Shown piece after piece: positions 1 to 13,500 of a stretch of DNA of 64,000 nucleotides (the stretch's first letter is position 1; the number at the start of each line of letters is the position of its first letter). The stretch lies in assembly GCF_037038585.1 (NCBI RefSeq), contig NC_092560.1:62066049-62130048 (forward strand), given 5' to 3'. Under the pieces are notes generated by a model, which was not told the origin of the DNA, did no database searches, and worked only from the letters and a program-made list of their open reading frames with translations. Source of the stretch: Patagioenas fasciata. Lineage: Eukaryota; Chordata; Aves; Columbiformes; Columbidae. Made by a program: the position numbers and the translations under genes.

Positions 1-673
1 CCACATGTGTTTGATTAGAAGAATGAGAGCTTTGCTCCAATCATTTGTCTAAATGGCACATTCCATGAATTTCAGAAGTGCTAAACAGCTTCTATGTTAC
101 GTGGGGAAAGCATTAAGTTTTCCTTTTTAACAAAATTCTGCTACTACTCCACAGTTAATCATCAAATATTTGATGTTGTGTAGTTATGAAAATACTGTAT
201 TTCACCATATTGCTTCTCTGGCTATCTCTTTTCTTGCCTAGAAAAAGTTTAGTGACCTCTGGAGTAATGTGTCATGAGCTCACACAACATTTTGCATTCT
301 CTTAGCTTGAATATTTAAAAAGAATTTTTCTCTGTCCAGGTCATATAGTCTTCATTTTGCTAGTGCCTGTGTCCTACCAAAGTACTTAAAACCATAAAGT
401 ACAACTTGCTGGAGTACTTCAGGTAGTGAAAACTGTATACTTAGAGATGTTTTGTGCTGTTACCTGAGTTATATCTTATGAAAAGTTGCCAAACAGATGA
501 AATACAATAAAAAAGTAGTACCTACAAGACAAAATTGTGTTTGCTTCCAGAAATGGTTTGTTTTCTAGAGGAAACTTGTAATGTTTTGGTTGGATATGTG
601 TTGTCATTTATTCCTGCATAGTCCATAGACAGATACAATTACTCATCTCAGGAACAGCTTTGTTAACAATACC

Positions 674-1344
674 TGTTAGGAAATACGGACTGCCTCAGCT
701 TATTGAACTTTTGGGTATACTGCTTCTTATAGAACTTGCTTAGAAAATGCTTGTATAGAACTTGCTTAGCATAAGTAAATAAGTTTGCTGCAAGCCGTAG
801 GCCACAAGCTGTGAACTTTCTGCCTATTGCGGCAGAGAAGGACCTCAGAGTTGGTTCAAGCTAGAAGATAAAGGTCTTTTGATCAGCAGCAGGAGCTGCA
901 TCCCTGGTCATAAGTAAAGGAATTGAATGACATGTTTAAAGAAGATGAGAAACAGCAGAATGTGAGAACTTGGTGATCTTTTGGCTATTGCCATGGGCTT
1001 CTATTTCTTCCCAGCAGCAGGTGCAAAATAGAAGCTAATACATAGCACCTAGATTGATGCCTGCAGAGATAAGAAGTGATCTGCCTGATGGAAATGAAGG
1101 GATCCAATGAGGAATGGTGAGACCCCAGACTCTAGTTTTATAGCTGGGCCAAACTGATGTGTGAGGGATGGGTATCTTAGATTGTAAGGTTATAATTGCC
1201 CAGGGTTTCTCTGCCTGGGGACCCTTTTCTGGAGGCACCATCTGAAGCAGTTCTCTATGTTGCACCTTACAAATAAATTATTTATTTCAGAGGAGTTTCT
1301 GGAATTCATGTCTTGAGACTCTAGGCGAAGAAACTTCCTTAACA
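674..1344 (+). repeat. Candidate solo LTR of an endogenous retrovirus
   Basis: The 671-bp block begins TGTTAGGAA and ends TTCCTTAACA, so its ends form a short imperfect inverted repeat with terminal TG...CA, the hallmark of a retroviral LTR. An AATAAA signal lies at about 1271, near the right end as in an R region. A 16-bp direct repeat (TATAGAACTTGCTTAG) occurs at 728 and 754. Flanking target-site duplication is not clear: the adjoining 5-mers share only ATA. No gag, pol or env-like frame adjoins it, so if real it is a solo LTR. Class (ERVL-like is a guess) is unproven. Confidence 0.5.
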
Positions 1345-1982
1345 ATATGAAAAGTATTATGTTAGCTAACCATCTCATAACTGAGAGTAGAGGGCATGGT
1401 GCTTCATGTTTCAAGGAAAATACAACACCTTCTGTGTTCTCAATTTTGAGACTGAAGAACGGCTGTGCATTGTTAAGTTCTCTTTGTCAGATGTTTTCTT
1501 GCTGGGTCCTGCCCTTCTCTGTTTCAATATCCAGCTATGATTTTTTGTTGCTTGCTTAGTTGCATTCTTCATAACTAATTAAGTGGGGAGGTGGGTTAGC
1601 CCTTAATAGTGAAGGATGTCATCCAGCTTTCAAGATGTCCCATGTCAAAAAAACCAAACCAAAAAAATGCCCAAAATAGTTGTGTGTTGACTTACTTGCC
1701 AAAGGAAGTGGTATCTTTTTTACCTCCCTGTGCTTCAGGTGCTGCCACTTATTTTAGCTGTATCTGTTTTGACAGCTAGATGTATATACATGTACTTTTT
1801 TTTTTCTTTCCAGAAATTGTTATCCACTGTTTCTTTAAATATACAGTGAAATCTGATTTTGTTCTTTCTCATGATTGGCTGAGGTGTGTTTCTGTTAATA
1901 AAAAACTGATAAAGTAGAAACTAGTACAGATATTGAAAAATAGGGTGATGTCCACTTCTTTGAGGAAGAGAGAACCTGGAAG

Positions 1983-2020
1983 GTTTTTTTTTATTTTTTT
2001 TAATTTTTTTTTAATTTATT
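1983..2020. repeat. T-rich low-complexity tract
   Basis: Runs of T are interrupted by single A or AA. No function is inferred. Confidence 0.85.
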
Positions 2021-3723
2021 CCCCATCGCCATCTGGTTTTGCCATGAAATATGGGACAGTCTGTTATCTGTGAGGGAGTATAAGACACCTATCATGAGTT
2101 TATTGTCTTGTGGCCTACATAATCCCTGTTGGGAACCGATTTGCAGGGAACAGGGGTGACAGGAGTTCTGGGCAAACACCTGAGAGTCTGCAGAGCCCAG
2201 GAGAGTGGCTGATCCATGGTGGGGTGGTGCCTCCACCCCAACGGGCAAGTCCTCGTGTTCCCCAGCACTCTTCCTCTCTCCTGGCTGGAGTGTCCTCTGA
2301 GCAGCCTGTGCCCATCCCTTCCACAAGCTGCATTCCTTCCGCCACTAAACCTCCAAGCTGCATTTTGTAGTTTGTGCCAGTATGGGGCTGGTCTTCTCTC
2401 CACAGTTTGCAAAGTGCTTTGGTCTGAAGACTGGTAAAAGACTGGGTGTCTGATCATTTGAGAGAACAGTGACCTCAATTTACCTTATATTTTATTTTTG
2501 CTTAGAACCTGTTTAGATAAAGTCCCTCCAGATATTTGGAAGAGAATGGCCTGGTTTGACATTAGCTGCCTCTCACATTTGCTACCTCTCACTGTTCTCA
2601 CTGTTGCAAATCTTGAAATTCACATTGTCAGAGCTTCACACAAAAATAAAGTTGCATCCAGCTTTTTCTGAAAATGATTAAGAATAAACACTTAGCATAA
2701 ATTATGTTGACGTAAAAAACTATTTCATTGCAGAGAGTTACTATAGGGAATAGTTACAGCATGGAAAAATGATCTCAGGCGAAGTGATTCGGTTGGGATT
2801 TGTGATTTTTCAGTGCCTAGCACTTCCTGTTTGTAATGCTACTGTTACTAATAGGGGAAGGTGTAATATGTTGGCTGTTTAGACAGGCTCTCTTCCTAAA
2901 TTAGTGGAAGCACAACAGGAAAAGTGTTGTGGTGTGTAAACAGTTGTGGTTGATGGAAGAGAGAAAGCTATGATGATTTTGTCCTTCGGAGCCTAGAACA
3001 TGACATTGACACAGCTATTCTGTTATTTTGGATTTCTATATAAATACATCTGTGTCTATGTGCATGTAGGTATATATTGTGTGAACGTAAAGCAGATTCT
3101 GTAGATTGCTGCAGTAGATTCTGCTGTTTCTTTCCTTTCAAACCACATATTCTTTCTGTCCTCTTGAGGTCCGTGTGTGTGTTTGCTGCCAGAGAACAGA
3201 CTGGTTGTAACTATACACTTCAGAATTATTTTTGTCTTGTGGTATTCCGTCAGCACTTACTAACTCTCCTGATACATGTGACTGTGAAACTGGGCTAGCC
3301 TGACGTCTCTGAATACCTGAAAACTTTGAACAACTAATGTCTTGGATATACACAATCTACCTCTCTTTAGAAGTTCTGTGACTTCTTTTATTTCTGAAAG
3401 TTAAACAAACAATGCTTAGATACAAGTGTGTTGTTCCTCTGTATGTTTAGTACTATCCAAACCGGAAAATGTTGTTAGCTTTAATTAAAAATACAGAATT
3501 GTCTAGAGAAAGCAGCTTTGCACAGCAATAATTGATATACTTTTATCATTATTAGCAGCCTCAAGAACTTTTAAGTTGTGCGGATTGTGCAAATTTTCTT
3601 AAACTGTGGCACCTAAGCGGGGTAATAATTAAATCATGTTAATTCTTGGAGAAAGTAGCCAAGAAAGTAATTAGGCACAGTTCAGGTGAACTGTATGTGT
3701 TCATGAAGCATGGAGTATCTCGA

Positions 3724-4056
3724 GTCAGAAGGAACCCATGAGGATCATCGAGTCCAACTCCCTGTTCCCCACAGAACACCTGAAACTAAACCGTATGGCT
3801 AAGAGCATTGTCCAGATGCTCCTTGAGCTCTGAAAAGCTTGGTGCCGTGACCACTTCTCTGGGAGCCCATTGCTGGGACCGACTACCCTCTCAGTGAAGA
3901 ACCTTTTCCAAACGTCCGACCTGAACTTCTCCTGATGCAGCTTCATCCCTTTTCCTCATGTCCTGTTGCTGGTCACCAGAAAGAGGAGATCAGCACCTCC
4001 CCTCCTCTGCCCCCATGAGGGAGCTGTAGACGACCACGGGGACACCCTTCAGCCTG
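3724..4056 (-). mobile_element. CR1 LINE fragment, 3' end, antisense
   Basis: Read on the minus strand, the right side resembles the end of CR1 ORF2 and the left side carries the typical 3' terminal phrase around GAGTTGGACTCGATGATCC. It is strongly 5'-truncated and the tail repeat is degraded. The reading frame is broken. The same subfamily-type ending recurs in the copy at 48515-49072. Confidence 0.85.
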
Positions 4057-5445
4057 CTGATTGTGGGATGTTTTGATCTCTAGAAAGAAATCTGGAGCAA
4101 AGAGGCTTTCCTTTCTGCAAATTAGTTCTATGACCAGAGGTTACTAAGCCTCATGATGAAGACAGCACTGGATTACTTACTGGTTTTTTTGGTTATGAAC
4201 TGACTCTTAATGGAAAAAAGGGATGTGTGGAGTTGAGAGTAGTTAGTAACGGAAAAATTGAATGGAAAGACAGAGGTGGAAAAACTATATTAGACCTGAT
4301 CAAACAAGACTCAGAAGATATCACACATTGTCCCTTATCTAGTAGATTCCAAACAGTTTTGAAGTCTGAGGCCAAAATTTGTCTTCAAAATAAACAAGGA
4401 AGGCATAATGGATATTAATACAGAGATACTTTTCTAATTTGAGTTTGTAGCAGCATTCTTCAACTCCTGCAGAAGCTGGGAGAACTTACAATACTGTGTT
4501 TGGCACACCATTTCAGAAGAACACCAGATTACTATGATTTCAAGAGTAAATTTATGCCTCTATTTGCAATCATGAATAATGTGTGTTCATAATATTTATA
4601 GGTAATTTAAGTGTTAAAGCTTCTGTCTCTGAATTTAATACAATAATTATAACTGAGACAGATGTGAGTTGATTCACGAAGGATGAGGGAGGCTTTTGCT
4701 GCTGTTGGGTAGATTACAGAAAAGTATTTAGTCTCTGCTAAATTAGTTAAGTTAGAGATATATTTGTAAAATGTTAGGTAGTAATAGTATATTTTTGTTA
4801 GAAAAAAAAAGAAGTGACTTCTCTGGTGGTGGTGTTTTTTGTGTGTGTGTGTGTTTTTTGTTTAAGAAAATGGCAAACTTTGGTAATTTACAAAAGCATA
4901 ACTGCCTAAATTAGAGGCAAAATAAATTTTGGGGGGTGTTAGTGTGAATTTAGGATTTGATCAAAATTTGTGTGCATGTGGTGAGCATTATGCTGTCTTA
5001 GAAATGAGGCTTTGCTGTTGAAGTGTACCTCTAGTAACTAAGGAAAAATTTATAAAAATCAGTCCAAGGTACTTGCGCTTTTTACTTATTTATATGTATT
5101 AATGACACTTAGTCATACTTGTCTCCCATGGATTTAAGTAGTAAAAGTGAGCTAAAAATACCTCGCTTCAGGTCCATCCTGTTTCATTTTGCATCAGCTG
5201 ATGAGCTGGTATCACCTTTCAAATATCCCTTGGGAGATGCACTGTAGCGAATAAGGTACAAACTCTCTTTTTAAGGTGCAAAGAGAGACATTCATTAGAA
5301 ACTCAGGCTTGCATTTATACTTGCTATGATGCTTGCTCAAGCATTTGCTGATTTGCTAAGTTAGTCATTACGTAAGCGATATCTTTTGTGTTCCTACCAA
5401 AGTTGCTGCCATAAAAGCATTTTTCGGTCCATCACAAGTTACCTG

Positions 5446-5570
5446 TCTGTCCTTGATGTATCTATCCTGTATTAATACCTCTGTCCTTGATGTGTCAATC
5501 CTGTATCAGTCCCTCAGTTCTTGATGGATCACATGCCATACAGTCCTTGATTCCTGTATTTCTCCACCAA
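5446..5570. repeat. 34-bp minisatellite, three copies plus a partial one
   Basis: Copies start at 5446, 5480 and 5514, an exact 34-bp period, each opening with a variant of TCTGTCCTTGATGTAT. A fourth start (ACAGTCCTTGA) at 5540 comes 26 bp later, as if 8 bp were lost. Copies have diverged by several substitutions, so the array is not recent. Confidence 0.8.
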
Positions 5571-7078
5571 CACTTGTCCTCATGCTGTCAACTCTTGTAG
5601 TTTCTCACAGGCCCGATGTCAGCATACTGACACAATGCACGTTCTCTGTCTTTTAGTGTGTTGCTTTGCAGTTACTGGGGATGGGGTGTAAAACTGGAAT
5701 TTACTCAGAATAATGCTACGGAATTGGAAGATAGTTGCCAAAAATTTCCTCCATGTTCATGGGGTTAAGCTCTTTGAAATGATTTCCGGGATTCAGTGTC
5801 ATAGTGGATAATGTCATGATATTGGATAAGGAAGTATAAATTCAGTCAGTCCTCTTAAAATAAGGCTATGTATTCAGTCTGAAATACATACAGAGCATTT
5901 GATATTTATACATTTTGATGCTAAATGTGAAATCAGGGCATAAAGATGATCTGTAATGGAATTTTACCTTTGTGTCATATATTGTGAAATACATCTATTC
6001 TGGAGAGGCATATGAGTGCCAACTATCAGTAGACATTGTAGGTGTGTCGTATTTTTGTTTGCTTAACCTTGCACGACTGTTCCTTGTTCTACCTGCTTTC
6101 TCCTCTGTGCATAGTTCAGGTGGTGCCCTGACAAAATATAAGCCAGCTGTTTCTTAGCATGTGGTCACATGCGAATGGGACAACATGGTACCTGATTTGC
6201 ATTTAAATAGATTCTGAACATGCATGATGATTTAGAAATTTGATTTTTGGTTATATAGAAGTCTCATGCACTGAAATTTGATGTTTGAACTGCTCTTCTA
6301 ATGTCACCTCCCTAGCAGAAGGGAGCATTAGAAACTGACAAATAAGGACTGCTTCTTGCTGCCTGAAGGAGAGCTGAAGTAGTTGCTTTTAAAAAAAAAA
6401 AACTGTAAAATCTTCTGTAATGGAATGAAACGGTTTACTTGCAACAGGCAAGAAATCTGTGTTTTTGTATTATATAGTTAATGATGGAATGGTGTGTACT
6501 GTGAACTCCTTTCATACAGAAGAGTGCTTGTGCCTGCCACATCTCATTTATGGGCTTCTGTACATGATGATCTCTTGCTTACACCAATCTTCACCTCAGT
6601 CTAACTGTTAGAGATTACTGTGTATGTAATTTAGGGTATTACTTCACAATCGACTTCTAGCTAATGCAGAAGTAATGCCATTTGATCAGCAAGTGACCAG
6701 ACTCATGCTGCTAACTGTACCTTCATATCTTCAACTGTATTAATCCTAAAGTCATGTGGTAGTTTTGTGTGTAAGGTCAGCTCACTTACCTGACTGAATG
6801 CTGCCAATTTTTTCCACAGACCTAGTCTGCAGTTTGATCACCAAGCTGATCAGAGTGACTATAAGCTAATACTATAACTTCCTTCTGAAACTGTAATGTG
6901 TAACTTACCTCGGACAACCTTCATCTGGCTTTTAATGAAGCTTTTTGCCACCATAAGAGGTTTTACAGTGTTAATTCCCCTGGATCATAGCAAATTAAAT
7001 TGACTAATTGCAGTATTGTATTAATCTGTGTAGTACTTAGCATTAAAGCTTTTCTGGTTCTTCTAGGCTTCCCTTGAG

Positions 7079-7250
7079 GAAAAAAACAAAACAAAAACCA
7101 AACCAAAACCAAACCGAAACAAACAAAACAAAACAAAACAACAACAAAACAAAACAAAAAAAAAAAACAAATAATGAAAACAAAACAAAACCCCACAACC
7201 CCCCAAACAAAAACGCAACACACTAAACCAAGCCAAAACAAAATCAGAAA
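7079..7250. repeat. A/C-rich low-complexity tract, (AAAAC)n-like
   Basis: About 170 bp made almost only of A and C on the + strand, with AAAAC and AAACC units repeated irregularly. Long pseudo-ORFs on the minus strand rich in Phe, Val, Leu and Cys are products of this composition and were discarded. It could be the remains of an expanded retroposon tail. Confidence 0.9.
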
Positions 7251-10200
7251 AAGGCAACAGCCTCCTCCCCCTCTCCCAAACCAAAAACATTCCTGAAAGG
7301 ATTATGGGATGGATAAGAAGGAATGTTTTATATGAGACAGAGGTGCCATACCATAGTTTGGAAAGCATTTATGTTGGAAGAGTACGAGTTTAAACAGCTG
7401 CCCTGTGCTCTTTCTCCTTCTTCCCACTCTTGCAAATTGTGTTGTGTAGTTGTGTCTTTAAGATGTACGTAACTGGGAAGCTCATCTGTGTTAGAAGCCT
7501 CCCCATCCCTTTTCCTGTGCTGCAACTGAATGGTCAACCATGCAAATGCATGTACTGTCCTTGCTAGGGCAAGATGTCTGTTTGTTGTACCTTAAACATG
7601 GTGTAGGATGTCAAATGTCTGCAGTGCTCTGGTCAGCTTGCTGGAAATCTGCTGCCTGGGATTGTGGCTGCCAAGGGTACTGTCTTGAACCTATGTTCAA
7701 CCATATACCCTGTTTTTCAAAGGTGTAAGAAAATAAATATAAGCATACTGATTTTGAAGACCTACTCTTGTCACAGGTAACCCTCTGTTACGGTGCACAG
7801 CTGCTGGAGTGGCAAACCACGGTGATGGTTATCAGGGTTTTACCCTGTGAGGCAAATGGGAAATCCAAAATTGTTGACAGATTTTCTGATTTCTGTTGTT
7901 AATAACTTGAAAACTGAGTGAAAATCTGGAAGGTTTTGCTTGAATTTATTGATATTTTAAATGCACCACAACCAAAAAGCATAATATTTATTGCTTGGAT
8001 GAATGATCTCAAGTCACATGTATTATACATTCTAAGGGTGCTTTAAAATTATACTGGAGTCCAAGGCCATTTTTGCCATTCCCATAGTAATTAGTTTCAA
8101 CCAGTATTTCTGGTTACCATCGGCACTTGAAGGTTTCAATGCTCAACTTGCTGCAGAAGTAGCAGCTCATTGAGGCCTGCTGTACTAAGCGAGCACAGGC
8201 GTTGGTGCTGGAGAACCATAACACTGAGGGAAGACCCTTCTGCTCGAGAGTTCAGCAGAATGCCACAGGGTGTCACCAGTGCTATCAGTGCAGTCCGGCT
8301 TGTGACAAGGATGTTTCGTGGTAGTGATGTCAATCTGAAATGATTGTTTTTCCTGAAACCCTGCAAAACCCCAAAAGCAGAGTATGGAAGTCTTCAGCAA
8401 ACTGGCCCCTGAAACAAACCACCCAGATCTTTGACGAAATGTTTGGAGCTGGTGAAATTGAGAGCAAGAGCTTTGCAACAAGCAGCTGTGTGCTTGTAAA
8501 TACAGGGAACCTGCTACTTAGGCTAAGCAGGTTTCCAAGCTCCTTTTGAGTGTATGTTTGTAGAATCAGATTTAAAACCAAACAAATACATGTACCAAAA
8601 CTGGCAAAGAGCTGAAGGAAAACCTGTTATTCCAAGACTAACTGATTCTAAGAGGCCTTTTTAAAAGATGGACAAATGAATGGTAGAAGTTCGTTTTGAA
8701 ACACTTTATAAAAAACTTAACGAAAGTTTCAGATTTTGCCATATATCCTGTATGAAAGTTACTTTCCTTACTGATTCTTCTTTTAATTTTATTGCAGCTG
8801 AGAACTGAAATGTCACAGGAAATGACTGTCTGCTTTGCCTATTAGATGTGTAAGTTTTGGACCCTTGAGAATATTAACCAAGCCACTGATAGGCTGCCTA
8901 CTGTAGCGGGAAGCCATTCTGAGCTCCAGACAGCTCCTCTGTTCCTCCAGCAGCTGGATGGACTAGAAGAATTCAGATAAGAATAGACTGGCACTCGGTT
9001 TTGTCAGTGCATGCAGGGAACTGGCTCCCTAGTGAATGGATGATAAAATAATTGCAAGAGGTTGGATTGCATGTGTTTGCATGCTAGACTCCTGTAGCCA
9101 AGAATTGTTGCTTGCCAAATGAGCTCCACACCCATGAAATGGATGGCAAAGACCAAGTTTCAGAGGGGAAACTAGAGTTTCAGGTGAAACTTGCAGGTGT
9201 TACTTTTCTTCATTTCCATTTCTGGCAGCTGTCCTGAAGTTTTGCAGTGATGTATGGAGCGGGGATGATCTGTTTACTGTGTACAACATCTGCAAACACA
9301 ACTCTGCATTATCATCTTAAGGTTCTATATTTGTTTTTCTAATTTATGTATCAAATACAAGCACAAAGATTTCTTCACCAGTAGCTTTATGAAATCCTCA
9401 TACGTTCTGAGTTTAAAGTACATTCTGTTGCTGACGAGGTTTGTTTGAAAGTACTCCAAGCAGCTTATTAATGTAACGTTGCATTGGTGAATCTGGAAAA
9501 GCCTGTTACAGGAGTGCAACCAAACCTGAACTGACATGCAGCTCAGGATTCCTGTTTATTGTTTCTGTAGCCCCTTTTGTTACATTTACATTTGCTCTTT
9601 TATAATACTGTCGGTATAGCGTGTAAAAAAATTTCATTCTTTCAGCTTGTCCAGAAAGGGAAAAAAATATTTTCCTGTTCTGTTGGATTCTTGCAGCAAA
9701 GAAAAATTCCTGACACAGTTGAAAAGTAACACATTATCAATATACAAACATATGAACCTGTGCAGCTGATGTCTGCAAATATGTGAACAGGCATTTTGGG
9801 TTTTCGTCAGTCCTGCTGTAAAGGAATGATAAGTCACTTATCCTTTCTCCAGAACTAGTAGACATACTGACTGTGACAGTTGAAGGTTATTACACTTAAC
9901 TAATTTAGACAGTGTTGATGACAGTTACTAAGCATGCAATATATGAACATGGACAGAAGTGCCAAGAATCATGCCGAGTAACAGACTTTGTGGTTCTATT
10001 TAAACAAAAATGACACCTTAATTTTAAGTATTGCATAATTGCACCTTGTTAAGTACTGTGGTTTTGAATTGAGGTGCAGCATTTGCAGTGGTCAGGAAGT
10101 CTGAAGTTTCGTGTTTTTAAGACTACAGAATTTAACTATTTCACTGTTGACTTAACTTCTGATATTTCAGTGGCTATTTCTCACCGCTGTCAAGGTTAAT

Positions 10201-10469
10201 AAGTGAAAAACTTGCTGCAGTAACATTAATTCTCCAGTTTTGATCAAGTATAAAATGTTCAGTGGCTTCTAAGATGTTCTGCTTAGTTGCTTATCTTAGC
10301 TTGTAATAATGATAGTCTGACATGATATAGAAACTTCTGTATCACTTATATGAAAGTAGGGCATCGTGCCTAAATATGCAAGTGCTATAATCAAGCTGGA
10401 CTAGTATGAAACAAACAAAAAAAATCCTCCCAGATTGTTTTTCACAATATGGACCTCCTCATCCACTTC

Positions 10470-10566
10470 GGTTTTGTTTGGTTGGTTTTTTTTGTTTTGT
10501 TTTGGTTTGGGGTTTTTTGTTTTGTTTTTGTGTGGTTTTTTGTTTTGTTTTGTTTTGTTTTTTATT
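10470..10566. repeat. T/G-rich low-complexity tract, (GTTTT)n-like
   Basis: About 95 bp of GTTTT and GGTTT units, essentially the complement in composition of the tract at 7079-7250, which lies 3.2 kb upstream. No coding or regulatory function is evident. Confidence 0.9.
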
Positions 10567-13500
10567 TTCGTAATTAGGTGAGCTCCTGTATTCTGCTATG
10601 ATATTAATAGTAAAAAAAAATATGTTCATTGCCTTTCCGTTGTCTGCTGAAGAGGTCCTTCAGGGATAAAGAACTGTTCTTGCCAAAGGGTTGTTGATTC
10701 TTCCTTATTATGTAGCTTCAAGACCCTTTCATCGTTTGGCATTACCTTTGATCTTAAGCCGAGGACTGTGAAGAGAAAAAGTTGCCAGAGTTAGTTGGCA
10801 AAGGGATTCATCAACAGCTCTACAGGAGGCTGTTTCCTTCAAAAATCTTGGCTCTAATTTGCTTTATATTTCCATAACAGTCTAGAAGATATTTGCTTGT
10901 TTGTTTTCCAATTTAATTTTGCCTTTGGTATTTATGTTTAATTATGTGTGAACTTTCATTTGCCAAATCCCTGCTGTTTTTTTAACATGTAGTTTTCACC
11001 AGAACTGTAAATATCCATTTTTCTTTGTAATGACCTTCCTTTCCCCTGAACTTTGTTAATAAGTTCAGCATTTAAGTTCACATGGCTTACTAGTGAAGTC
11101 ATTGTGATGCAGGTGGCAGCCCTTTTGTCTTCACATAAATATATTTCCTGTAAATGGTATGACCTGATCTTAATATTGTTGAATGAATTGCACATAAGCT
11201 TGTATTTATTTCTGTGTTCTCATCTGGAATATATTTGTAATTATCCAATGCCTTTAGGTCTGTATCATAAGTTGTATATTCTTCCTTTATTTGTTTCCCC
11301 TGTAGTACTCCATTCTTGCAGAAAGATGTAGATGCTACGAAGTAATATTTCAATTTTCTTTCACATTCTATCCCATATCATGAGAATCAAGTACATTCCA
11401 CTTCATTCAAAGATGAGTTTCAAGTGCTCTCAAATGTTTAATATAGAAAGTTCAGCATTTTGAGTAATACTCAGGAATACTTGAACACTAATCTCTTGTT
11501 CCAGAACTGACATTTGTTGGAGGTGAGTTTAGGTGTTCTGAGTGTGTTCTAGTTGCTCCAGAGTTTAATGTGCTTTCCCTTCTGTGTGGCTCCACATGTG
11601 ATTTTCATGCCTCAGTAACTGAATTTGCTTGCTAAATTCCAATGGGTTTGAAAGAAATATAGATGGCTAAGTTTTCATTAGCTAAAATCTGGGACAAGTA
11701 TAAAAAAGTTTGAAGAAATTTGTCTAGAAACAAAATTGTTCATCTCAGAGTTCTGGTTCCTCCCCCTGTATAGGTAAATCAAACATATAAAAATAGCCTG
11801 CCTATCTGCTCACTCTTTGGTGGCTTCTTTGGGAAATATTATTTAACTGAATTGGACTGATGACCTTGACATCATATTATGCTTGGTAGCAGTGTGAGCT
11901 GGTGTTATATGGTGTATATAATGATTAACCTGTGGTAGCTCCAGAATGCCCACCTGCTGAGTTATTTTTGGCACCAAAGCATCAAAACTCTACCAATACT
12001 CATTTGTAAATGCTGTTGAACTTGAAAAGTGTTTGATTTGCATGCTACCACTCTTACATGATTTACTTCAATTAACAAAATAAGAACATATTAAACACAT
12101 TATTGATCATTTTAGAGACTTATTTCATGTTGGCCTCTTAGTTGTAGTGGTTCTTGTGTGAAGAGCTGTAAGACTTCTTAAAAACTAAGAAAAAACAGGT
12201 GATCTACCATCCTTTGTAAACCACTCCGGAACAAATTCATATATCTGCTCATTCAGTTATGTTTTGAGGTTGTCTGAGACAAAATGAGAGGCTTGCAGTC
12301 CAAAGCATGTGCACTTTCCACATATTTTTAAAAATAATTTTGATTTTAAAAAAATCATAGCACCTGATAAGAAAATGATTATATGTCCCTGATTTCCAAG
12401 TTCAGCAACTGTAATTTATATAAGTAGAATTACCAGCTTTTCAGAATAGCCATTTCAAGAAAATATTAATACTCCAGCACTATACCTACTGCATGCAGTT
12501 AGCCCCCTTCCTCCAGCCTGCAAGGAGGAACCCTGTAGGAGTCCCAGACAGTCCAGACCCTATGTTGAATAAATGCTAGCTGGGTATGTAACAAGTACTC
12601 AAGAGTGAGCACTTTGATCAGTTTGCAAATGCAGTCTGCTAGTTTAAAGGAAGATACTCATTGAACTGAAGACACTAAACTTGTTTTAGACAAGTTTTTC
12701 AATGTTTATGGATTTTTTTTTCATGAAAGGAAACGTGACTTAAGGAATTCACATATCTATATGAAATATAGATAGTACTGAGGTTCAGCAATCCAGTCCT
12801 GTAAAATTTTTCAGCTGATTCTTATCTCTGGAAGAATACAAGCTGCGCTGTTGTTTTTCAGTTCACTAAGCCCCTGTAATATGTAGCCTTTTACATCTGA
12901 AACTGCCTTAGACTTAACTAAGAAAAACAAACAAAACAAACAGTCCAAACCCCTCCTGACAGCAAAGGTGTCTCCACGACACTTCACTGGAGTCTGCAAT
13001 GTTTGTCTGTTATGTGAACAGGTACCACCGTTGTTTAAAACACGTGAGAGAGAGGCATGGCAGGGGCCATGGATCAGCACCTGCAAGGCTGGACCAGCGC
13101 TCTGAATAAAAGGGACTAGGTGTGTACAAACACTTTGGAGTTTGGCAGCACACTTTTAAACCCTTGGCTTCCTTGTAAATTTTCCTGCTGCATGTCCATA
13201 CCATGATGGTTAAGCACGGCGAGGGTGGCAGCTGTGTTGGAGACATACTGGAAACTAGATCAGGGGCACCGTGACCTGCAAGAAGTGTGACCTCCTGTCA
13301 TGTACATGAAGGGAATTTATCTTTGCCTGCAACTGAACAGCTTTTCACATTTTTCTGCAAATTGTTCTGTTCCATCCAGCATTGTTCGGGCATACACTGA
13401 GCACTTGGGTTATTTTTAGAATGTGAGAATAATGGTGGAGGCATGAATTTTCCTTCCAGCAGCAGCAGAAATGCCAGCACTGCACATCACATGGTTGTTA

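Noticed and set aside
6963..7368. Minus-strand frames rich in Phe, Val and Leu that look like membrane proteins
   Set aside because: They are translations of the A/C-rich simple repeat.
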